44,970 bases of DNA from a bacterium HR20 (GTDB taxonomy: Bacteria > Bacteroidota > Ignavibacteria > Kapaibacteriales > NICIL-2). The position numbers were made by a program, and so were the translations under genes. The notes under the pieces were generated by a model. That model saw only the letters and a program-made list of their open reading frames with translations, had not been told where the DNA came from and made no database searches. The stretch spans positions 1 through 44,970 of the forward strand of contig BEHW01000002.1 in NCBI GenBank assembly GCA_002898675.1, written 5' to 3'. Shown here in pieces: positions 40,740 to 44,970 of the stretch. The stretch's first letter is position 1. Each line of letters starts with the position of its first letter.

Positions 40740-41648
40740 CTACGACGCAGCATGCACATTCTGCAAAGAAAAATTCCGTAACACTCGGTGATCACAGTCC
40801 CACGCCGCAAGGACGTAGCGCTCTACTCCACGCTGGTCTGTGCCGATAGCGCTTTCCATGTCGGTAAAGAGCGCTGCGACTGCAGCTGCCTGCCCATCGT
40901 TGCATTCGAGCGCGATGATGCCATTAGGTTCGAGCAATCTCCAGAGGTGCTCGCTGTAGTGACGATAGAACGTCAGCCCATCTGCTCCATCAGTCAACGC
41001 AGTAGTTGGCTCATGCTGCACTTCCGGGGGCAGCACCGGAACGTCACATGCTGGAATGTACGGGGGATTGGAAACAACCAACCAGAAGCGCTCATCGGGA
41101 TCGGCCAATTGCAGAACGTCTACGTGCTCAAACGAAACATTCGGTATTCCCAGCCGCTGCGCATTCTCTTCTGCTAGGCTCAGTGCTGCCTCATCACAAT
41201 CCCAACCAATGACGCGACTGCCTGGGAACTCTTTTGCAAGTGCTAATGCAATGCATCCCGATCCGGTACCGATATCGAGAATACGTCGTGGCTGCCATGT
41301 GGACGCCCGCATTGCTGCGACCAGTCGAGCGATCAAGAACTCCGTTTCTGGCCGAGGGATCAACACCGCCGGCGTGATGCGAAGCCGTAGCCCGTAAAAC
41401 TCCACCCAACCGAGCAAGTACTGCAGCGGTACCCGTTCGGTGATCCGAACGTGGACAAGCTGGCTGAGCTGCTGCTGCACGGCCGCCGAAAGCACTCGCT
41501 CTGGTTCCAGCAGCAGAGCAAGCATGTTGCACTGCGTTACATTGCAGACGAGCAGTTCAGCTTCGCGGCGGGCTTCTTCGATACCTGCCTCAGCGAGCTG
41601 TCGCTCGACGTACCGAAGCGCTTGACGAAACGTACGGATTCCATCCAT
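40740..41648 (-). CDS. prmC: Release-factor glutamine N5-methyltransferase
   Basis: 302 residues. PrmC methylates the Gln of the GGQ motif in RF1 and RF2. The C-terminal methyltransferase domain has the SAM motif DIGTGSGCIALALA and the NPPY substrate motif in LVVSNPPYIP; the N-terminal helical domain has PLQYLLGWVEFYGL and LIPRPETEFL. I chose ATG 41648 (MDGIRTFRQAL). It overlaps the 3' end of carB by 59 nt, with the whole N-terminal 19 codons inside carB; later starts would truncate the conserved helix. Confidence 0.92.
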   Translation of the reverse strand: MDGIRTFRQALRYVERQLAEAGIEEARREAELLVCNVTQCNMLALLLEPERVLSAAVQQQLSQLVHVRITERVPLQYLLGWVEFYGLRLRITPAVLIPRPETEFLIARLVAAMRASTWQPRRILDIGTGSGCIALALAKEFPGSRVIGWDCDEAALSLAEENAQRLGIPNVSFEHVDVLQLADPDERFWLVVSNPPYIPACDVPVLPPEVQHEPTTALTDGADGLTFYRHYSEHLWRLLEPNGIIALECNDGQAAAVAALFTDMESAIGTDQRGVERYVLAAWDCDHRVLRNFSLQNVHAAS

Positions 41649-44600
41649 CGCCGTATTCTTCCTGCAATGCATAGACGCCAAAGGTGCCAGCTCGCAACGC
41701 TTTGATTGCTTCGAGCGAGGCCTCAGCAGCCGCCAGTGTCGTGAAAAACGGGATTTTGTGCTGCAATGCCGTCATGCCCATGATGAACTCATCGTGCCGG
41801 GCACGCTCGCCAAGCGGCGTGTTGATGAGAATGTGGACCTGGCCGTTTTTGATGTAGTCAATGATGCTCGGCCTACCTTCGTAATGTTTGAGAACGGTTT
41901 CAGCTTCGATACCGTGTTCACGAAGGAATGCAGCAGTTCCGCTCGTTGCAAGTATTTCGAAGCCAAGTTCGCGGTAGCCACGAGCAATTGCGAGTGCACG
42001 CTCGCACTTGTCTTCCGGACGCAGAGAGAGGAACACTCTCCCCTGCACCGGAACCTTGCTCCCCGTTGCAAGGTGAGCTTTCAGTAGCGCTGCTCCGAAC
42101 GTTGTATCGCGCCCCATCACCTCCCCAGTCGAACGCATCTCCGGTCCAGGGAACACGTTGACCCGTGCGAATTTGGTGTAGGGAAATACAGGCTCCTTGA
42201 TTGCGATTCCCCACGACCGCAATATTCCACTGCCATACCCCTGCTCGCGGAGGTTCTTGCCGAGCATGACAGCAGTCGCCACCTCCACAATTGGAACACC
42301 AGTCGCTTTTGCAAGAAACGGCACTGTCCGCGACGCGCGTGGATTTGCCTCGAGAACGTAGAGCGTCTCCCCTTGGAGCGCATACTGTACGTTGAGCAGG
42401 CCACGCACACCCAGTGCTCGCGCGAGCATTTCCGTGTATTGAATCATCCGCTGCTCGATCGCTGGGCTTATGTTGTACGGCGGGATCACACACGAAGAAT
42501 CACCCGAATGAACACCAGCTTCCTCGATATGCTGCATGATACCGCAGATGAGGACATCTTCGCCGTCAGCAATGCAATCGACGTCGAACTCATATGCATG
42601 TTCGAGGAAGTGGTCAATGAGTACCGGGTGCTCCGGAGAATGCTCGAGTGCCTCGCGCGTATAGCGTCGGACAGTTTCCTCACGGTAACAAATCTGCATC
42701 GCACGTCCTCCAAGAACGTACGAGGGCCGCACGAGTACAGGATAGCCAATGCGCTCGGCGATTTCGACGGCTTCGTCTTCGCTGCGGGCTGTTCCCCACG
42801 GGGGACACGGTATGCCGAGCTGTTCGAGCATGCTCCCAAACCGCAAGCGATCCTCGGCAAGGTCAATTCCTTCCCATGGCGTTCCCAAAAGCGTGATGCC
42901 TTCGGCAACGAGGGTCTTGGCAAGTTTGAGCGGCGTTTGCCCCCCAAGCGTTACGATCACTCCATCGGGTTGCTCTACTTGGAGGATATCCAGCACATGC
43001 TCCGACGTTAGTGGCTCGAAGTAGAGCTTGTCGGCGGTGTCGTAGTCTGTCGAAACGGTTTCAGGATTGCAATTGACCATGATTGCCTCCCAGCCCAGCT
43101 TATGTGCTGCCCACACGGCACGGACGCAACTGTAGTCGAATTCGATACCTTGCCCGATACGATTTGGCCCACTCCCCAAAATCACAACTTTCCTGCGCTC
43201 AGAGCGTACCGACTCGTTTTCCTCACCGTAAGTGGAGTAGTGATAGGGTGTCTCGGACTCGAATTCTGCAGCACACGTGTCAATGGTTTTGTAGGTCGGC
43301 ATGATGCCCAGCTTCTGCCGCAGCTGCCGCACAGCACGCTCCGAAACCGAACTCATCACTCCAAGTTGCGCATCGGAAAAGCCGAGCTGCTTCATTCGCC
43401 GCAGGATCGTCGGACTCCACTCAGCAGAAGGCTTTCCAGCAACATGCTGCATCCACGCAAAACCGGCTTCGACAATTTGCTGGCATTGGTCAATGAACCA
43501 TGGATCGTAGCCCGTTAGCGCGTGAATTTCCTCGAGTGGCATTCGAGCGCGAAGTGCATCGAAAAGATCATCAAGCGAACTTGACGATCGGCGAGCAAGC
43601 GTACTCCGAAGCACTTGCAGTTCACTTTCACTGAGCTGGAGCATCGTGCAGCGCTCTGGCGAGTCAAAGCCGAATCCTCCATGGCGTCGCTCCAGAGAAC
43701 GAATTGCTTTTTGCAATGCCTCCTTAAACGTTCGACCGATCGCCATCACCTCACCGACGGACTTCATCTGGACGCCGAGACGGTCCTCCGCTTCACGGAA
43801 CTTTTCGAAATCCCATCGCGGGATTTTCACCACAACGTAATCGAGCGCAGGTTCGAATGACGATGGCGTCCGACGCGTGATATCGTTCTGGATTTCGTCG
43901 AGCCGATACCCCACAGCAAGCTTTGCTGCGATCTTGGCGATTGGAAATCCTGTTGCCTTCGATGCGAGCGCAGAGCTTCGCGATACACGCGGATTCATCT
44001 CGATAACAACCATCCGGCCATCGCGTGGATTGACCGCAAACTGGATGTTCGAACCGCCCGTATCCACGCCGACTTCGCGAATGATTTTGATAGCGGCATC
44101 CCGCATTCGCTGGTATTCGCGATCAGAGAGGGTCTGCGCAGGTGCCACAGTGATCGAATCTCCGGTATGAACCCCCATTGGGTCGAAGTTTTCGATCGAG
44201 CAAATGATGACGACGTTATCAGCTCTGTCGCGCATGACATCGAGTTCGTACTCCTTCCATCCAAGGACGGACTCTTCGACAAGGACGCGGTGGATCGGCG
44301 ACGCGAGCAATCCGTTGCGGAGTATTTCGGCGAATTCCTCGAGGTTGTACGCAACACCGCCACCTGTTCCACCGAGCGTAAAGGACGGGCGCACGATCGC
44401 AGGAAAGCCGATGCGCTCGATCGCAGCCATTCCCTCCTCCACGCTGTTGACAAAAGCGCCTTTCGGCATCTCAAGCCCGCAGCGTTCAACGACACGGAGA
44501 AACTCCATTCGGTCTTCGGCAAGCTGAATCGCGCGGAGGTTAGAACCGATCAGCTCAACACCGTAGCGTTCGAGTGTGCCGCGCTCGGCAAGCTCGACAG

Positions 44601-44895
44601 CCAGGTTAAGTCCGGTCTGACCGCCCATCGTCGGTAGCAACGCGTCGGGCCGCTCCTTTGCGATGATTGCTTCGAGCACCTCTGCAGTCAGCGGTTCGAT
44701 GTAGGTTGCATCGGCGATCTCGGGATCGGTCATAATCGTTGCAGGGTTCGAGTTGACCAAGACGACACGGAAGCCATCGGCGCGAAGTGCTTTGCAGGCT
44801 TGTGTGCCGCTATAGTCGAATTCGCAGGCCTGGCCGATGATAATCGGACCAGAACCAATGATCATCACGGTCTCGATATCGGTCCGTCTGGGCAT
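41590..44895 (-). CDS. carB: Carbamoyl-phosphate synthase large chain
   Basis: 1101 residues. CarB makes carbamoyl phosphate from bicarbonate, ammonia delivered by CarA and two ATP, for pyrimidine and arginine synthesis. Two homologous ATP-grasp halves are seen: residues about 1-400 (SGPIIIGQACEFDYSGTQACKAL, MGGQTGLNL, FTLGGTGGG) and about 560-935 (GSGPNRIGQGIEFDYSC, LGGQTPLKLA, SYVLGGRAMQ). An oligomerisation region lies between, and an MGS-like allosteric domain (about 950-1080) is at the end. No carA is visible; what lies upstream is a short tail of another frame. The stop lies 59 nt inside prmC. Confidence 0.97.
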   Translation of the reverse strand: MPRRTDIETVMIIGSGPIIIGQACEFDYSGTQACKALRADGFRVVLVNSNPATIMTDPEIADATYIEPLTAEVLEAIIAKERPDALLPTMGGQTGLNLAVELAERGTLERYGVELIGSNLRAIQLAEDRMEFLRVVERCGLEMPKGAFVNSVEEGMAAIERIGFPAIVRPSFTLGGTGGGVAYNLEEFAEILRNGLLASPIHRVLVEESVLGWKEYELDVMRDRADNVVIICSIENFDPMGVHTGDSITVAPAQTLSDREYQRMRDAAIKIIREVGVDTGGSNIQFAVNPRDGRMVVIEMNPRVSRSSALASKATGFPIAKIAAKLAVGYRLDEIQNDITRRTPSSFEPALDYVVVKIPRWDFEKFREAEDRLGVQMKSVGEVMAIGRTFKEALQKAIRSLERRHGGFGFDSPERCTMLQLSESELQVLRSTLARRSSSSLDDLFDALRARMPLEEIHALTGYDPWFIDQCQQIVEAGFAWMQHVAGKPSAEWSPTILRRMKQLGFSDAQLGVMSSVSERAVRQLRQKLGIMPTYKTIDTCAAEFESETPYHYSTYGEENESVRSERRKVVILGSGPNRIGQGIEFDYSCVRAVWAAHKLGWEAIMVNCNPETVSTDYDTADKLYFEPLTSEHVLDILQVEQPDGVIVTLGGQTPLKLAKTLVAEGITLLGTPWEGIDLAEDRLRFGSMLEQLGIPCPPWGTARSEDEAVEIAERIGYPVLVRPSYVLGGRAMQICYREETVRRYTREALEHSPEHPVLIDHFLEHAYEFDVDCIADGEDVLICGIMQHIEEAGVHSGDSSCVIPPYNISPAIEQRMIQYTEMLARALGVRGLLNVQYALQGETLYVLEANPRASRTVPFLAKATGVPIVEVATAVMLGKNLREQGYGSGILRSWGIAIKEPVFPYTKFARVNVFPGPEMRSTGEVMGRDTTFGAALLKAHLATGSKVPVQGRVFLSLRPEDKCERALAIARGYRELGFEILATSGTAAFLREHGIEAETVLKHYEGRPSIIDYIKNGQVHILINTPLGERARHDEFIMGMTALQHKIPFFTTLAAAEASLEAIKALRAGTFGVYALQEEYGDGWNPYVSSSASVRRATAR

Positions 44896-44969
44896 CAGTT
44901 GTGGAGAGATGGTTCGACAAGATCTGGAGCAACAATCTCAATCAACACTGCCATGCGAATGAGTACACC
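44895..44969 (-). CDS. C-terminal tail of an unidentified upstream gene (partial)
   Basis: An open frame enters from the right edge and codes for 24 residues ending in PDLVEPSLHN before TGA, whose last base is the A of the carB ATG (TGATG). The one-base stop/start overlap fits the tight packing of this region. The tail is too short to name and does not resemble a CarA C-terminus. Confidence 0.35.
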   Translation of the reverse strand, partial: GVLIRMAVLIEIVAPDLVEPSLHN

Positions 44970-44970
44970 A

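Noticed and set aside
1..44970. Mobile elements, CRISPR arrays or defence islands
   Set aside because: No transposase, integrase, regularly spaced repeats or toxin-antitoxin pair was found; nearly all genes are core metabolism or envelope genes.

Overview
The window is a gene-dense, moderately GC-rich piece of a bacterial chromosome from the Bacteroidota/Chlorobiota (FCB) side of the tree. The support is a C-terminal type IX secretion sorting domain on a secreted nuclease, an Oar-like TonB-dependent receptor, an exbB-exbD-exbD-tonB-PstS-like-TPR cluster, a GlmU-like protein of the FCB type, and four intergenic exact matches to TAnnTTTG, the -7 element read by the Bacteroidota primary sigma factor. 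A deep lineage such as Kapabacteria or Ignavibacteria would fit, but this is inference; no rRNA is present. I saw no prophage, insertion sequence, CRISPR array or pseudogene.

Layout. (1) 1-4900, plus strand: a translation/RNA operon, infB (3' end)-rbfA-truB-ribF-rpsO-pnp, closed by a hairpin terminator at about 4976-5002. (2) 5041-5125, minus strand: tRNA-Leu(UAA). (3) 5238-11143, plus: dnaE, a hotdog thioesterase and a soluble TPR histidine kinase. (4) 11238-14311, plus: a dicluster ferredoxin, a YtcJ-type amidohydrolase and an uncharacterised ATP-grasp-like protein. (5) 22060-14331, minus: TonB-dependent receptor, DUF4397-like lipoprotein, T9SS-sorted endonuclease/exonuclease/phosphatase protein and arginine decarboxylase speA. 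(6) 22295-25678, plus: pyrG, a periplasmic FKBP-type isomerase and a GlmU-like nucleotidyltransferase/hexapeptide protein. (7) 44895-25737, minus: carB, prmC, a STAS protein, exbB, exbD, exbD, tonB, a small membrane protein, a PstS-like lipoprotein and a TPR protein; then, after a likely promoter, the yceD(DUF177)-rpmF-plsX-fabH-fabD-fabG-acpP-fabF-rnc series and a TPR/thioredoxin protein.

The genes work together mainly as housekeeping sets: ribosome maturation and RNA decay, type II fatty-acid and phospholipid initiation, pyrimidine synthesis (carB, pyrG) and envelope energisation (TonB system). The TonB system in region 7 could power the receptor in region 5, whose operon also encodes a surface nuclease. 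Genes are tightly packed, with 4-nt stop/start overlaps and several longer ones (17, 26, 26, 26, 37 and 59 nt).

No clearly new defence or mobile system is visible. The least explained parts are the ferredoxin/amidohydrolase/ATP-grasp-like operon that converges on speA, the co-transcription of speA with a surface nuclease and receptor, and several untranslated hairpins (rpsO-pnp, acpP-fabF, upstream of pyrG) that look regulatory.
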